Below, one piece after another: positions 49,516 to 59,321 of a stretch of 64,000 bases of DNA. The notes under the pieces were generated by a model that saw only the letters and a list, made by a program, of their open reading frames with translations, made no database searches and was not told where the DNA came from. Each line of letters starts with the position of its first letter. Within the stretch, counting starts at the first letter, position 1. Both the position numbers and the translations under genes were made by a program. Origin of the DNA: Devosia algicola (GTDB lineage Bacteria > Pseudomonadota > Alphaproteobacteria > Rhizobiales > Devosiaceae); the NCBI RefSeq assembly GCF_028816455.1, contig NZ_CP118246.1:372001-436000 (forward strand), given 5' to 3'.

Positions 49516-51025
49516 ATGAGTGATATTCAGTCTTTCCGCCAAGCCGTTGAAACCTTTATTGCCGCCCGTGGGTGGACGCCAACGCGCTTCGGCCGCACCG
49601 TGGCGGGCGACCCCTTGTTCGTCTTTGACTTGCGCGAAGGGCGTGAGCCTCGCAGCGAAACGCGCGCCCGCATTATCAAGGCGATGCAGGATCTTGGGGA
49701 CAATGCCGTCGCAACGCCCTTGCGTCTGGGCGTTGCGGGCCTTGGCAACGTTGGCGCTACCTTGGTCAGTATCTTGCAGCGCGACGAGGTCGCACTAACC
49801 AAGAAACTGGGACGGCAGATCGTGGTAACCGCCGTGGCAGCGCGCTCTCGCTCACGTGATCGCGGCATTGATATTTCAGACCTCGAATGGTTTGACGACC
49901 CGGTCGCTTTGGCGAAATCTGATAATATTGACCTGTTCGTCGAACTGATTGGCGGCGAGGACGGTCCCGCCTATGCGGCGGTAAAGGCCGCGCTGGAAAT
50001 TGGACGTCCGGTGGTAACTGCAAACAAGGCCCTGCTCGCCAAACACGGCGTGTCACTCGCCAAAATTGCGGAGGAATCCGGCGCGCAACTTGGCTTCGAG
50101 GCTGCGGTGGCTGGCGGTATTCCGGTCATCAAGACTCTGCGCGAGGGCTTGGGGTCGGCCAGCATCGCACGCGTCTATGGCATAATGAATGGCACTTGCA
50201 ATTACATACTGACGCGTATGGGCAATGAGGACATATCCTTTGCCGAATGTCTGCGTGACGCCCAGGACCTTGGCTATGCCGAGGCAGATCCGACTTTCGA
50301 TGTCGACGGATTCGACACCGCCCACAAGCTCGCCATTCTCGCTACTCTCTGTTTTGGCTATGAAATTGCGCCAGACCAGATGCAGGTTGAAGGTATTTCC
50401 AAGATCAGCCAGGCCGACATCAGGGTTGCCGCTGAGACTCGGTTATAAGATCAAGTTGCTGGGCATGGCGCTGCGCACCGACGATGGTGTTGAGCAGCGC
50501 GTGCACCCCGCATTCGTGCCCAAGACCAGCGCCATTGCAGGCGTTGATGGCGTCATGAACGCGGTGGCGCTGGAAACCGACCATGTCCACGAACTGCTTT
50601 TGGCCGGACCGGGGGCGGGTGGTCCACCCACGGCATCCTCGGTACTGTCCGATATTCTCGATATCGCCCGCGGCACGCGCGTGCCACCATTGGGCGTGCC
50701 CAGCCAGGAACTCATGCCTTTTAAGTCGGCGCCGGCCCGCGATCATGATGGTGGCTTTTACATCCGCATAAACGCCCGCGACGTGCCGGGTGCTTTGGCG
50801 GCCATCGCCACCCGCATGGGCGAGCGTTCAATATCCATTGAAAGTGTCATTCAGCGCCCCGATCTGCGGGTAAAAGACGAGATGCTTGATAGCCCCCCAC
50901 TCGTACCGTTGTAATGCTCACCCAAAAGACCCAGGAAAGTGCCGTGCGTGAATCGCTTGCGCAGATTGCTATGGATGGGTTCATAGTGGGCGAGCCGCAG
51001 GCTCATACGCATCGAGCTTCTGTAG
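49516..51025 (+). CDS. hom: Homoserine dehydrogenase with N-terminal HTH-like extension (3 frameshifts)
   Basis: NADP-dependent aspartate-semialdehyde reduction in the threonine/methionine pathway. Residues 1-67 (MSDIQSFRQAVETFIAARGWTPTRFGRTVAGDP...) look like a small helix-turn-helix protein. From residue 70 on it is Hom (LRLGVAGLGNVG, ITANKALLAKHG-like VVTANKALLAKHG, GIMNGTCNYIL) and ends in an ACT domain. AGACT (50435) and AGGCT (50999) insertions and one missing C in the run at 50893-50898 break it. Corrected, AELGYKIKLLGMAL and PTRTVVMLTQKTQ read through to 502 residues, stop 51025. Confidence 0.92.
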
Positions 51026-51047
51026 CTGCGGCAAGGGGGAGATCAGT

Positions 51048-52034
51048 ATGAAGGTTACCAAGGCCGACGGCGAACGGCGGGCCGCTGTCATTGAACGCAA
51101 CCTGACTCTGGAATTGGTACGAATTACTGAACGCGCCGCCGTGGCGGCCGCCGGATGGCGCGGCAAGGGCGACGAAAAAGCTGCTGACGCCGCAGCCGCT
51201 GGGGCCATGCGAGCGGAATTGGACCGCGTACAGATCAGCGGCAAGATCGTCATTGGTGAAGGCGAAAAGGGCGAGGTCGAACAACTATATATTGGCGAAA
51301 ATGTTGGCGCCGGTGGTGGTCCCGAGGTTGATATCGCCGTGGATCCCCTTGAGGGCACAACCCTCTGCGCAAAAAATCAGCCGGATTCAATCTGTGTGTT
51401 GGCCGTGGCGGAGCGCGGTGGCCTGCTCAATGTCGCCCGCGATCTTTATATGCACAAGATCGCCATTGGCGCCGGTTACGCAGCCGATCTGGTTCACATA
51501 GATCGATCGCCCACCGAAAATGTGACGGCGCTCGCAAACGCCAAGGGTGTGCCGCTCAGCGAAATTACGGTCTGCGTGCTTGACCGCCCGCGCCACGCCG
51601 CATTGATCGGAGAGTTAAGGGCGGCCGGAGTAGCGGTTAAATTGATCAGCGACGGCGACATCGCCGGTGTCATCCACGCGGTAAACACTGAAGACACCGG
51701 CATCGATATCTATCTGGGATCCGGCGGCGCCCCCGAGGGTGTTTTGGCAGCAGCGGCCTTGCGCTGCATTGGTGGACAGATGCAGGGCAAGCTGATCTTC
51801 GATAGCGCGGACAAGCGCGAACGCGGCGACCGGATGGGCATTTCGGACTTCAACCGGATCTATGATGTTTCGGATCTGGCGGCTGGCGACGTGCTGTTCA
51901 CCGCTACAGGCGTCACCGACGGCAGCATGTTGCAAGGCATTCGCTTGCGCCGCGACTATATTCAAACCTCGACGGTCGTCATGCGGTCGTGGTCGCAAAC
52001 CGTACGTTGGATCACGGCGCGTCATGCACGATAA
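51048..52034 (+). CDS. glpX: Fructose-1,6-bisphosphatase class II
   Basis: Gluconeogenic, metal-dependent bisphosphatase of 328 residues. It has AAVAAAGWRGKGDEKAADAAA, the metal ligands in VIGEGEK and DIAVDPLEGTTLCAK, and IDIYLGSGGAPEGVLAAAALRCIGGQMQ. ATG 51048 follows AAGGGGGAG, 22 bases after hom. Part of the conserved aminotransferase-hom-glpX-recJ cluster. Confidence 0.96.
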   Translation: MKVTKADGERRAAVIERNLTLELVRITERAAVAAAGWRGKGDEKAADAAAAGAMRAELDRVQISGKIVIGEGEKGEVEQLYIGENVGAGGGPEVDIAVDPLEGTTLCAKNQPDSICVLAVAERGGLLNVARDLYMHKIAIGAGYAADLVHIDRSPTENVTALANAKGVPLSEITVCVLDRPRHAALIGELRAAGVAVKLISDGDIAGVIHAVNTEDTGIDIYLGSGGAPEGVLAAAALRCIGGQMQGKLIFDSADKRERGDRMGISDFNRIYDVSDLAAGDVLFTATGVTDGSMLQGIRLRRDYIQTSTVVMRSWSQTVRWITARHAR

Positions 52035-52043
52035 ATTGCGCCA

Positions 52044-53840
52044 TTGACCCAATTGCCCGCCAACTTCCTTGATGTTACCGCCTCGGTCACTGGGCGTAGC
52101 TGGGTTGACCGGTTGGACGCTAATCAGACCCGTATCGCTGCCGCGATCAGCCAGCGCACTGATGCCTCAGAAATCCTCGCGCGCGTCCTGGCAGGGCGCG
52201 GCGTTGGCGTTGAGGATTTTGAAGCCTATCTCGATCCAACCCTTCGCGGCTTGATGCCCGACCCCTCGGTGATGACCGACATGGACGCGCTGGCCGAGCG
52301 TTTGGCACGCGCCACCAGCAACGGTGAACATGTCGCTCTGTTCGGCGACTATGATGTTGATGGCGCCAGTTCCTGCGCCCTGATGGCGCGTTATTTTGCC
52401 CATTTTGGCAATCAGGTGACCGTGCATATTCCCGATCGGATATTTGAGGGCTACGGCCCCAATATCGCGGCCATGGACAGTTTGATTGACGCAGGCGCGA
52501 CCCTCATAGCGACCCTCGACTGCGGCACCACCAGTACGGCGCCCATCGCCCATGCGCGCGGGCGGGAAGTCGACGTTTTGGTGATTGACCATCACCTTGC
52601 CGATCATGGCCTGCCTGAAGCGAGCGCACTGGTAAACCCAAATCGCCCCGATGATATCTCCGGCCTGGGATACCTTTGCGCCGCTGGCGTAACCTTTATG
52701 GTGCTTGTCGCGGTCAATCGTTTGCTGCGACAGCAAGGGGTATCCCAGCTTCCTGATTTGATGCGACTGCTTGACCTTGTGGCATTGGCAACGGTTTGCG
52801 ACGTAGTCCCGCTCAAAGGCTTGAATCGCGCGTTCGTGGTCAGGGGGCTTGAAGTTGCCCGGGCGGGCAAAAATCGCGGCATCGCGGCGTTGGCATTGGC
52901 CGCGCGGGTTAATGGCCCGCTAAATCCCTACCACCTTGGTTTCCTGATCGGGCCCCGGATCAATGCCGGCGGCAGAATAGGGGATGCGGCACTTGGAACG
53001 CGGCTGTTATCACTCGATGACGAGCATCAGACACTGGTCATCGCGGCACAGTTAGAGGAACTGAACGGCGAACGTCAACGCATTGAACTTGACGCTGTAG
53101 AGGAGGCGAGTCGCGTCGCCGAAGCAGAAATAGGGCTCGGCGAGGGTCCTTCAGTGCTGGTTCTGGCGTCGGCAAATTGGCATCCGGGCGTTGTCGGGCT
53201 GGTGGCAGCGCGATTGCGCGAACGATTTGAGCGTCCAGCCTTCGCGATCGCGCTACGCCCGGACGGTACCGGCACCGGATCGGGGCGCTCCATGCCCGGC
53301 GTTGATCTTGGATCGGCCGTCATTCAGGCGGTAAGCGCTGGTCTGATTGGCAAGGGCGGTGGCCACGCGATGGCGGCTGGTGTCACACTCGGTCATGGCC
53401 AAATCGGCCCGTTTCGAGCCTATCTCAACGAAGTGTTGTCGGCACCGGTCGCGGCAGCCCGCGCCGCAGCCGCGCTCTCTATCGATGCGGCACTGACGGC
53501 ACGTGGCGCTTCAGTGGACTTTGTGCGAGAGGTAGAACGCGCCGGTCCGTTCGGCTCCGGCAACCCCACGCCAATCTTTGCCTTTCCAGCACATCGGATC
53601 AAATTCGCCCAGATCGTTGGCAAGGGCGGTCATGTCAGCTTCACCCTTGGCGCCGGTGACGGTGCCACCATCAAAGGTATTGCGTTTCGCGCGGCAGGCC
53701 AGCCAAAAGGTGATGCACTTTTGAATGCCAGCAGCGACACACTTCTGCATGTCGCAGGCACGCTCGGCGTCGATCACTGGCAGGGTCGCGAGCGTGTCCA
53801 GTTGCGACTAGTCGATATTGCCCGCCCCAAACCATTGTGA
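52044..53840 (+). CDS. recJ: Single-stranded-DNA-specific exonuclease RecJ
   Basis: 5'-3' single-strand exonuclease of recombination and repair. 598 residues with DHH-family motifs ALFGDYDVDGASS, LDCGTTS, VIDHHLAD and the DHHA1 motif SGRSMPGVDLG / GKGGGHAMAAG. The TTG at 52044 lies 9 bases after the glpX stop. A normal-length intact frame. Confidence 0.95.
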   Translation: MTQLPANFLDVTASVTGRSWVDRLDANQTRIAAAISQRTDASEILARVLAGRGVGVEDFEAYLDPTLRGLMPDPSVMTDMDALAERLARATSNGEHVALFGDYDVDGASSCALMARYFAHFGNQVTVHIPDRIFEGYGPNIAAMDSLIDAGATLIATLDCGTTSTAPIAHARGREVDVLVIDHHLADHGLPEASALVNPNRPDDISGLGYLCAAGVTFMVLVAVNRLLRQQGVSQLPDLMRLLDLVALATVCDVVPLKGLNRAFVVRGLEVARAGKNRGIAALALAARVNGPLNPYHLGFLIGPRINAGGRIGDAALGTRLLSLDDEHQTLVIAAQLEELNGERQRIELDAVEEASRVAEAEIGLGEGPSVLVLASANWHPGVVGLVAARLRERFERPAFAIALRPDGTGTGSGRSMPGVDLGSAVIQAVSAGLIGKGGGHAMAAGVTLGHGQIGPFRAYLNEVLSAPVAAARAAAALSIDAALTARGASVDFVREVERAGPFGSGNPTPIFAFPAHRIKFAQIVGKGGHVSFTLGAGDGATIKGIAFRAAGQPKGDALLNASSDTLLHVAGTLGVDHWQGRERVQLRLVDIARPKPL

Positions 53841-53856
53841 GCGCGAAACTTTTCTC

Positions 53857-53886
53857 TGATCCGTTCCGTTGGTTCCTGCGTATCAA
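53857..53886 (+). promoter_or_regulatory. ECF11 (RpoE-ChrR) type promoter
   Basis: TGATCC (53857-53862), 18-base spacer, TATCAA (53881-53886), 30 bases before the flavoprotein gene. It matches the -35 element and spacing known for Rhodobacter RpoE promoters and the promoter of the sigma gene itself in this window. Confidence 0.65.
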
Positions 53887-53916
53887 TCTAGCAGGCACGG
53901 CGGAGAACTCCTGACT

Positions 53917-55251
53917 ATGACGCAAATGAATATAGCGGTAATCGGATCGGGAATTTCTGGACTTTCAACGGCTTGGCTGCTTTCCCGGACTCAGAATGTC
54001 ACGGTTTTCGAAAAAGATTCGAGATTAGGTGGACACACCAACACTGTATTGGCTGCGACGCCGGACGGCACGGTACCAGTCGATACCGGCTTCATCGTCT
54101 TTAACGAGCAAAACTACCCCAATCTAACTGCGTTCTTCGATCATCTCGGCGTCGGGACCACGAAATCCGATATGGGGTTTGCGGTGTCGGTCGCTGGTGG
54201 TCGCATGGAATATAGCGGCAGGCACCTAAACGGTCTGTTTGGCCAGCGTCGCAACATCGTTCGGGTCGAACACTGGCAGTTGGTTGGCGACATTATGCGC
54301 TTTTTCCGCGAGGCCGAAAAACAGATTGCCACCTGTGCGCACGATTTGACTATTGGGCAATTTCTGGAAGAATTCGACTACTCCAAGGTTTTCGTCGAGG
54401 ACCATATATTGCCGATATCGGCCGCAATCTGGTCAACGCCGGCTCGAGGTATGCTGGAGTTTCCAGCCAAATCCTTCATTGAATTTTTTGCCAACCACAA
54501 TCTGTTACAGGTCGGCAATCGCCGTAAATGGCGCACAGTGTCCGGCGGTTCGCGCGAGTACGTTACCCGAATAATGTCAGAACGTCGTTTCGCAACTAAA
54601 ACCAATGCAGGCGTAACCACCGTGGTTCGGCATAATAACGGAGCCGAATTATTTTTTGCCGATGGCACCCGCCGTCATTTCGATCAGGTCGTATTTGCCT
54701 GCCACGCTGATCAGACGTTGCGGCTCCTGGCCGATGCCAGTGATGCCGAGCGAAATATTCTATCTACCTTCAAATTTACAGCCAATCGGGCGGTATTGCA
54801 TACCGATGCGTCGTTCATGCCCCGACGGAAGCACCTATGGTCGGCGTGGAACTACTTGCGCGGCGGCGCTGGTGGCGATGAATTGAGCCTGACCTATTGG
54901 ATGAATCGGCTCCAACCGTTGCCCACCAATACCAATATTTTTGTGACGCTCAATCCGCAGCGCGACTTCGCCCCGGGCACCGTTCAGAAAACTATCGACT
55001 ATGAACATCCCCTATTTGACGCTGCTGCTATCAGCACTCAGTCGGACCTGTGGCAAATTCAAGGCGTACAAAATTCCTGGTTTGTGGGCGCCTGGATGGG
55101 GTACGGGTTTCATGAGGATGGGCTTCAAGCAGGTCTGGAAGTGGCCGAACGCATTGGTCCGTCAATTCGTCCCTGGATAGTACCCGAGCAGCGTGGCCGA
55201 ATAGCCCACAACTGGGTGCAAGGAGATCAGCGGCTGTGGGCGGCAGAGTAG
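53917..55251 (+). CDS. FAD-dependent amine-oxidase-like protein of the ChrR regulon
   Basis: 444-residue flavoprotein with the FAD-binding GSGISGLSTAWLLSR, EKDSRLGGHTNTV and PVDTGFIVFNEQNYPNLTAFFDHLGV. This subgroup is always followed by DUF1365 and a cyclopropane-synthase-like methyltransferase, as here, and belongs to the singlet-oxygen sigma-factor regulon of Rhodobacter. In furan fatty acid synthesis a protein of this cluster desaturates a methylated acyl chain; assignment to that step is inference. Start ATG 53917 or 53926. Confidence 0.85.
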   Translation: MTQMNIAVIGSGISGLSTAWLLSRTQNVTVFEKDSRLGGHTNTVLAATPDGTVPVDTGFIVFNEQNYPNLTAFFDHLGVGTTKSDMGFAVSVAGGRMEYSGRHLNGLFGQRRNIVRVEHWQLVGDIMRFFREAEKQIATCAHDLTIGQFLEEFDYSKVFVEDHILPISAAIWSTPARGMLEFPAKSFIEFFANHNLLQVGNRRKWRTVSGGSREYVTRIMSERRFATKTNAGVTTVVRHNNGAELFFADGTRRHFDQVVFACHADQTLRLLADASDAERNILSTFKFTANRAVLHTDASFMPRRKHLWSAWNYLRGGAGGDELSLTYWMNRLQPLPTNTNIFVTLNPQRDFAPGTVQKTIDYEHPLFDAAAISTQSDLWQIQGVQNSWFVGAWMGYGFHEDGLQAGLEVAERIGPSIRPWIVPEQRGRIAHNWVQGDQRLWAAE

Positions 55252-56024
55252 ACCCGGGCGCGTCAGGCGCAATCTATGTCGGCGATGTAGTGCACAAGCG
55301 TGCGCGACCCAAACGTCATATGCTTCGCTATTCGGTATTTTCGATGCTGGTCGATCTGGATCAGATTGAATCACTGGATGAAGAAATGCGCTTTTTCTCC
55401 TTGAATAGATTCAATCTAGTCTCATTTCATAACAAGGATTTTGGTCCACGCGATGGCACCTCTATCGCCGCATTCATTCGACAAAGGGCCGTCGAAGCAG
55501 GATTGCAGCAAAATATCGCCCGTATCCGCATGCTGGCCTATCCGCGCATGTTTGGATTTGGCTTCAACCCGTTGACGGTCTACTTTTTGGACGACGAGGA
55601 CAACCGCACGCGAATGCTGGTTTATGAGGTGCGCAATACATTTGGTGAGCACCACTTTTATCAGGCGTTCGTGGGGGAGCACAGAAAGGTCATCAGCCAC
55701 GACGAATCCAAGGCATTTTACGTGTCTCCGTTCAATGGAATTGAGGGCACATACCGATTTTCGATCCGCCCTCCAGGCGACAACGTCTTCATGGGAATCG
55801 TGCTGACAACCGGTGAGGGCAGTGTGCTTACAGCTTACTTCGCAGGCGAGCATACGCCGCTAAGTGACGCCAAACTCTTGAAACTCGCACTTGCATATCC
55901 ACTTATGACCGCTAAAATAATGGTGGGTATTCATTGGGAGGCGCTGCGTCTGTGGCTGAAGGGTGTGCCGCTTACGCTCGGCATCAGGCACAAAACGCGG
56001 GACAATCACCCAGCGCCTCGGTAG
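55236..56024 (+). CDS. DUF1365 domain protein
   Basis: 262-residue DUF1365 protein (IYVGDVVHKRARPKRHMLRYSVFSMLVDLD, PRMFGFGFNPLTVYF, VRNTFGEHHFY). Its GTG start overlaps the flavoprotein stop by 16 bases and has AAGGAG upstream. Middle gene of the three-gene operon; no enzyme activity is established for the family. Confidence 0.92.
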   Translation: MGGRVDPGASGAIYVGDVVHKRARPKRHMLRYSVFSMLVDLDQIESLDEEMRFFSLNRFNLVSFHNKDFGPRDGTSIAAFIRQRAVEAGLQQNIARIRMLAYPRMFGFGFNPLTVYFLDDEDNRTRMLVYEVRNTFGEHHFYQAFVGEHRKVISHDESKAFYVSPFNGIEGTYRFSIRPPGDNVFMGIVLTTGEGSVLTAYFAGEHTPLSDAKLLKLALAYPLMTAKIMVGIHWEALRLWLKGVPLTLGIRHKTRDNHPAPR

Positions 56025-56041
56025 TTTCGGAATAGCAAGCA

Positions 56042-57277
56042 ATGAGTAAAAGTGCTGTAGATCAGTCCAATAGCGGGGCAACGCTGTGGACCCGGCTGTT
56101 TTCCAGATTCTCAGAATGGGCTGGTGTACGACTACTAGGAACGCCACGCTTCGGGGCGTTGACCGTTACCCTACCCAACGGGCGAACTCGAACTGTCGGG
56201 AACGCCGCCACGGGCGAGCACGCTGTCGTCAAACTCAAGAATTTGAACGTTTTAAGCCAAGCTATGCGACGTGGAACCGTTGGTTTTGCGGCCAGCTATA
56301 TGAATGGCGACTTTGAAGTTGATGATCTGACCGCCTTGTTCAGGTTTTTCCTGCAGAATCGCGACCTTTTCGACAAGGCGAATCCGGGTCTGTTTCGCCG
56401 CGCCGCCAAAGATCTGGGTTATCATCTGTCTCGACGCAATACACTCGAAGGCTCCAAGAAAAATATTGCCGAACACTATGATCTCGGCAACGATTTTTAC
56501 GGTCAGTGGCTCGACCCATCCATGACCTATTCTTCGGCAGTCTTCACCTCGGGCGACCAGAGTCTGGAAGAGGCCCAGCGCCTGAAATATCACCGGGTCG
56601 CCGACATGGCCGGCATCACCGAGGGTGCCAGCGTATTAGAGATTGGCTGTGGATGGGGCGGTTTCGCCGAGGCCGTGGCACGAGACTATCGGGCCCATTT
56701 GCGTGGAATCACGCTGTCGTCCGAACAACTGCGCTACGGCCAGGATCGCCTTCGCGCTCAAGGCCTGGACAATCTGGCAACCCTGTGTTTCGAGGATTAT
56801 CGCGCCACAACTGGCCAGTTCGACCACATCGCGTCGATTGAAATGATCGAGGCGGTAGGTGAGGACAATTGGCCAAGCTATTTTCAGACGGTTCACGACC
56901 GGTTAAAGCCCGGTGGAACCGCCGCAATTCAAGCAATTACCATCGATGAAGCCGATTTTGATGGCTATCGTAGTGGACCCGATTTCATCCAGCGCTATAT
57001 TTTCCCTGGCGGCATGCTGCTGACTAAGACCGTCATGCGTCAGTTTGGCGACAAGGTCGGGCTCGTGCTGGAAAACTCTGAAACCTTCCGCCTATCCTAC
57101 GCCAAAACACTACGACTTTGGCGTGAGCGCTTTCTTGAACGCTGGTCGATGATAGCGCCGCTTGGCTATGACGAAGAGTTCCGGCGCAAGTGGATATATT
57201 ATCTCTGCTACTGCGAGGCCGGCTTTGCAGAGGGAGCCATCGACGTGGGCATCTACCAATATAGAAAGCCCGCCTAA
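56042..57277 (+). CDS. Cyclopropane-fatty-acid-synthase-like methyltransferase
   Basis: 411-residue SAM-dependent acyl methyltransferase. N-terminal lipid-binding domain, EHYDLGNDFYGQWLDPSMTYSSAVF, the SAM motif VLEIGCGWGGFAEAVA, SIEMIEAVGEDNWPSYF and PGGMLLTK. In the ChrR-regulon context it may methylate unsaturated phospholipid chains (UfaM-like) or form cyclopropane rings; sequence inspection cannot distinguish the two. Third gene of the operon. Confidence 0.9.
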   Translation: MSKSAVDQSNSGATLWTRLFSRFSEWAGVRLLGTPRFGALTVTLPNGRTRTVGNAATGEHAVVKLKNLNVLSQAMRRGTVGFAASYMNGDFEVDDLTALFRFFLQNRDLFDKANPGLFRRAAKDLGYHLSRRNTLEGSKKNIAEHYDLGNDFYGQWLDPSMTYSSAVFTSGDQSLEEAQRLKYHRVADMAGITEGASVLEIGCGWGGFAEAVARDYRAHLRGITLSSEQLRYGQDRLRAQGLDNLATLCFEDYRATTGQFDHIASIEMIEAVGEDNWPSYFQTVHDRLKPGGTAAIQAITIDEADFDGYRSGPDFIQRYIFPGGMLLTKTVMRQFGDKVGLVLENSETFRLSYAKTLRLWRERFLERWSMIAPLGYDEEFRRKWIYYLCYCEAGFAEGAIDVGIYQYRKPA

Positions 57278-57301
57278 GGTCCTGACCGGACTCGGGCATT
57301 T

Positions 57302-58062
57302 CTACTTTTTGGGCTTTGGTAGCAATTTGCTGGAGAACCAAAAAAATAATGGATAGGGCAGCCACCGGATAAATTTCATCAGCCACACCATCCGGCGCGG
57401 AAACGCGATCTCGAACCGATCCGACCTGCACAGACCGTCGACAATGCGTTTGGCCGCATCTTCGGTTTCCATCAGAAACGGCATCGGAAAGTCGTTCTTG
57501 GCGGTAAGCTCGGACTTTACGAATCCGGGTGCAATCATCTGCACAACGATATTTCTAGGCGCAAGGCTCGGCGCGCATAGTCTCGAGCAAATTGATCAAC
57601 CCGGCTTTGGTGGCGGAGTAGGCGGCGGAACGGGGCAGGCCAAAGTAACCGGCAACGGATGCAATCACGGCAAACTGTCCGCCGCCCTGCTTGTCGAGCC
57701 TGTGCGAACAGCGGGTTAGCCACCCGTATCACCCCCATAAAATTGGTGTCTACGATTTTGCTGAACGGCTCAAGCGCATAGTCTCCGACGCGACGAGGTT
57801 GCCAGGCTGCGGCCCCGAATAGTGTCAGATCGATCCGGCCATAAGTGTCAACCAGTTCGCCTATTACGCGCACAACAGCGTCGCTGTCGGTTACGTCGAG
57901 ACCAAACGGCTTGATGTCGCGCCCCTCCGCCACTGCCTCCAATTTCTCTACTCGGCGCCCCGAAATCGCCACTCGCCAGCCTGCGTCAGCCAGTTTTTGC
58001 GCAACAGCGGCCCCGATTCCCGAGCCGCCGCCGATGATCCAGGCTACTTTTCCTTCAGCCAT
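57302..58062 (-). CDS. SDR-family oxidoreductase of the rpoE-chrR operon (2 frameshifts)
   Basis: 252-residue short-chain dehydrogenase. It has the Rossmann motif GGGSGIGAAVAQKLA, catalytic region YSATKAGLINLLETMRAEL and a long C-terminal membrane-proximal stretch (MVWLMKFIRWLPYPLFFWF). AGCCT/AGGCT insertions at 57697-57701 and 57564-57568 (forward strand) break it; AGCT restores FAQLDKQGGGQFAVIASVAGYFG and RAELAPRNIVVQM. ATG 58062 lies one base past the corrected chrR stop, so it is the third gene of the rpoE-chrR operon, as in Rhodobacter-type clusters. Confidence 0.88.
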
Positions 58063-58063
58063 C

Positions 58064-58706
58064 TCAAAGTCCAAATAGTGGTTGCAGCGTGCGGATCAGG
58101 CGACTCCGGAAACTGAGCGGCGCATCCACGGCGACGAGGCAAATGCAGTCAGGCTCCCATTTCAGCGATGGGCTTATGTTCAACATCTTCATCGTGGTCC
58201 GCAATATCGCCCGGACCGAACAGGCCGAAGCGATCACGATAGGCGCCAGATAGTATCAGGGTAAGTTCCTGTCCGCCGTGGCTGTGCTCAGGCACGGGGC
58301 GACCAGCTGCCACACGCAACAACATCAGGCGGGAAGAGCTTTCATCTCTTGTCGGCAGATCGCATATGGCTACCCCTGGGCCGGACCATTTCCACTTCGC
58401 GCTTGTAAGCCCATTCGGCAGATAGGGCGCCAGCGGCAGCGGCACATCACTTGAGGGCGTTATTTGTTCAGGCAAATCGGGTTGATCAGCGGCAGCCAAC
58501 AAACGATCCAGCGCGCCCGATGACATTTCTGTCTCTTGCTCATCGTCCAAGAGGGCACCACCAATGGCATTGAGTCGATGCATTATGTCCCGGCCACCCT
58601 CGGACATGGCAAGATGCGTCGCAATTACCACAGCGTAAGGCTCGTCGAACGTCCCGGCGCTGAACGCCATCAAGGTGGACATATCGGGGTGGTGAGTAAT
58701 AGTCAC
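58064..58706 (-). CDS. chrR: ChrR-family anti-sigma factor lacking the zinc cysteines (1 frameshift)
   Basis: Anti-sigma factor with N-terminal sigma-binding domain and C-terminal cupin, 213 residues after correction. An inserted base at 58151-58155 cuts the frame at residue 185; restoring AGCT adds DCICLVAVDAPLSF and a tail to TGA 58064. The cupin ligands His141, His143, Glu147, His177 and Cys187/Cys189 are all present at the Rhodobacter positions. In the anti-sigma domain His6 and His31 are kept, but Cys35 and Cys38 are replaced by Ser35 and Gly38 (HLAMSEGG). Start overlaps the rpoE stop by four bases. Confidence 0.9.
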
Positions 58707-59284
58707 TGCAGGTCTTCCAGAAGCGGGCGCAGCCTGTCATAGGCTAGGCGCAGCCGCGATTTTACCGTGCCCAGGGGAATACCGAGACGGGTGGCAATCT
58801 CACTATGGGCAATGTCGTTGATGAAACTTAGATGAACTACCTCCTGCTGTTCGGCGGGAAGTGCCTTCAACGCCAGTGAAACGCGGGCGATTACCTGGCT
58901 TTGCTCAACCACGGCGCTGCCTGATGGCGCCTCACTCGCTATTTCAACCCTGGCAAGATCTTCATAGGGTCGGTTGGATCGTCGGCGTAGCTGGTCAATC
59001 CGCAAGTTCCGCGCGATGGTGAATATCCAGGTGCTCGGCGCCCCACGACTGGTGCTGTAAAGGCCGGCCTTGCGCCAGACCGTTAGCATGGTTTCTTGCA
59101 CGAGGTCTTCGGCCAGCGCCTCGTTGGCGCCGCTCTTGAGCATTACCCCCTTGATCTTGGCTCCATATAGCAAAAACAGATCGGACAGCGCGGACTTGTC
59201 GCCTTGCTCCGCAATCAGGCGCAAAAGCGCAGCCGGCTCAGTGCTCGGCGTGCCAAGATTTTTTCCCGATCCAATTTCGCTCAT
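58703..59284 (-). CDS. rpoE: ECF sigma factor RpoE (ECF11-type)
   Basis: 193-residue extracytoplasmic-function sigma factor paired with ChrR, the singlet-oxygen and organic-peroxide response regulator. Region 2 (DLVQETMLTVWRKAGLYSTSRGAPSTWIFTIARNLRIDQLRRR) and region 4 (VHLSFINDIAHSEIATRLGIPLGTVKSRLRLAYDRL) are clear. The frame is open to 59332, but the promoter lies there, so ATG 59284 (MSEIGSGKNLG) is chosen. Confidence 0.92.
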   Translation of the reverse strand: MSEIGSGKNLGTPSTEPAALLRLIAEQGDKSALSDLFLLYGAKIKGVMLKSGANEALAEDLVQETMLTVWRKAGLYSTSRGAPSTWIFTIARNLRIDQLRRRSNRPYEDLARVEIASEAPSGSAVVEQSQVIARVSLALKALPAEQQEVVHLSFINDIAHSEIATRLGIPLGTVKSRLRLAYDRLRPLLEDLQ

Positions 59285-59321
59285 AGCTATGGCATACATT
59301 GCCCGCTCCACGTCTGCCAAG

